Below are positions 62,933-64,000 of a DNA stretch of 64,000 nt, one piece after another (the first letter of the stretch is position 1; each line of letters opens with the position of its first letter). The stretch is from assembly GCA_963668545.1 (NCBI GenBank), contig OY764868.1:2232001-2296000 (forward strand), in the 5' to 3' direction. Both the position numbers and the translations under genes were made by a program. Source of the stretch: G963662265 sp963668545. Its GTDB lineage: Bacteria; Spirochaetota; Spirochaetia; CADAEX01. A model generated the notes under the pieces. The model was not told the DNA's origin. It did not search any database and saw only the letters and a list, made by a program, of their open reading frames with translations.

Positions 62933-64000
62933 GTGACAGAATTTTATTCAGTATTTGTATTGATTAGTTTTTTGCTGGGTTTCTTTCTTTCCGGAGGACT
63001 GTTCTTTAAAAAGGAAAATTATCTTCCCAACCATATTCTGGGAACAGGAATTCTGCTTGTATCAATAGCTCTGGCTGACTTATATTTTGATTTATTCAAA
63101 CATTATGCTGTTTCAAAAATTTGGATTTCACTGATACAAACAATTTCATTTCTGTATTACCCGATTTTTTATATATATTTAATTCTGTTAACAGGATATA
63201 TAAATAAACTGGACAGAAAACTTCTGCTGCACATTATCCCCTCAACTGTGTTTTTTATTTACAATACATTCCATATTGCTGTTTTTGGGGAAAATATTCC
63301 ATATGATAATATTTATATTAATATAATAATTTATATCCAGATATGTTTTTATCTTTTCATGATGCAGTACAGATTAAAAAGATATTCAATAAAAATAAAA
63401 AACTATTTTTCTGAAATCAGATACCTGAAACTTACATGGCTTAAAATAATAGTTTTTATATTGACAGCAACCTGGTTTTTATCATTCTTCAGATTTATCC
63501 TTACCATGTTCAATATCCCAATAAATACATATTTTTTATGGCCTGATGCTGCACTTATTATAATTTACATATACTATCTTGCTTACTGTACATTGAGGCA
63601 GCCTGAAATTTTCATGAAAGTCAAGGACCTTGAAAATGAAGAAAAACCTGCTGAAACCAGTCCGGCAGAAAGAAATAAAAACCGGGACAGCGAAATTCTG
63701 AAACTCCTTGTTGATTACATGAATAATGAAAAACCTTATAAAAACAATTCCCTTACCCTTACACAGCTATCAAAAGAGATGAATATTCCAGCTCACCATC
63801 TTACCAGAATAATAGCCTGCAGCGGGGGGAATTTTTACTCATTCATAAACAGCTACCGTATTTCCGAAGCAAAAAAACTCCTTTCAGACAGCTCAAAAAG
63901 GGATAAGACTGTGCTGGAACTTGCTTTTGAAGCCGGCTTCAATTCAAAAACAACATTCAATGATATCTTCAGAAAAAAAGAAAATATGACCCCGTCCGAA
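62933..64000 (+). CDS. Membrane-anchored AraC-family regulator (cut by window end)
   Basis: The 356 residues present have about seven membrane helices (about 5-220), then an AraC-type DNA-binding domain (about 265 onward: LTQLSKEMNIPAHHLTRII, ELAFEAGFNSKTTFNDIFRKK). The start is GTG at 62933 with CGGAGGAC four bases before. The last few residues of the gene lie outside the window. It may read an envelope or membrane signal directly and control genes without a kinase. Confidence 0.85.
   Translation, partial: MTEFYSVFVLISFLLGFFLSGGLFFKKENYLPNHILGTGILLVSIALADLYFDLFKHYAVSKIWISLIQTISFLYYPIFYIYLILLTGYINKLDRKLLLHIIPSTVFFIYNTFHIAVFGENIPYDNIYINIIIYIQICFYLFMMQYRLKRYSIKIKNYFSEIRYLKLTWLKIIVFILTATWFLSFFRFILTMFNIPINTYFLWPDAALIIIYIYYLAYCTLRQPEIFMKVKDLENEEKPAETSPAERNKNRDSEILKLLVDYMNNEKPYKNNSLTLTQLSKEMNIPAHHLTRIIACSGGNFYSFINSYRISEAKKLLSDSSKRDKTVLELAFEAGFNSKTTFNDIFRKKENMTPSE

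Noticed and set aside
1..64000. CRISPR arrays, insertion sequences, phage or defence islands
   Set aside because: No regular direct repeats, transposase, integrase or restriction/defence gene sets were found; the lone DNA methyltransferase is not enough.

Overview
The window is a stretch of ordinary chromosome, AT-rich by eye and densely coded on both strands. I see no prophage, transposase, CRISPR array or rRNA. The organism is most likely a free-living, probably anaerobic spirochaete (Spirochaetota); this is inference. It rests on the many small lipoproteins and NADase-type glycan-binding, FecR and LURP-one proteins, Cache chemoreceptors, rubrerythrin and ferredoxin genes, a DRTGG/CBS-ATPase/PHP cluster of the kind found beside [FeFe] hydrogenases, frequent TTG/GTG starts and permissive lipoboxes. 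No rRNA or marker phylogeny is available here to prove it.

Layout. Positions 1-13 kb hold a receiver-only response regulator, an MFS transporter, a YjjG-type HAD phosphatase, an EAL protein with a degenerate GGDEF domain, an amidohydrolase, two orphan periplasmic binding proteins, several envelope proteins, and a ferredoxin-rubrerythrin operon next to a broken ferredoxin copy. Positions 13-28 kb are dominated by signalling: a Cache chemoreceptor, the DRTGG/CBS-ATPase/PHP cluster, an NMT1-type binding protein overlapping a hybrid histidine kinase, and two diguanylate cyclases. Between them lies a sulfide-to-homocysteine module (DUF39, NIL-ferredoxin, UPF0280) whose third gene is frameshifted. 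Positions 28-40 kb hold argH, an outer membrane protein, clpB, a PrsW-like protease, a zinc/copper efflux permease with its ArsR repressor and operator, an initiator tRNA with a near-consensus promoter and terminator, and a biotin module: birA facing bioN-bioM-bioY, with a BirA-type operator in front of bioY.

Positions 40-64 kb hold an orphan DNA methyltransferase, a 528-base gap containing a convincing small-RNA candidate, efp, a tandem methyltransferase, an MscS channel, a four-gene RND efflux operon, a NarL-type two-component pair, a gltX-glyS-tyrS synthetase operon, a ferritin-like/VIT1 iron transporter, a degenerate HD-GYP protein, an unknown protein ending in a sliding-clamp-like motif, a 57-residue gene, and a membrane-anchored AraC regulator cut by the window edge.

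How the parts work together: four proteins (positions 2589, 23863, 26656, 60302) belong to c-di-GMP families, two as clear synthases, one as a likely hydrolase and one as a probable receptor or pseudo-enzyme. BirA most likely senses biotin-AMP and represses bioYMN, and ArsR represses the metal efflux gene. The points most worth a second look are the small-RNA candidate at 41257-41340, the unusual BirA active-site loop together with its operator, the complete but frameshifted homocysteine module, and the hydrogenase-type regulatory cluster without a hydrogenase.
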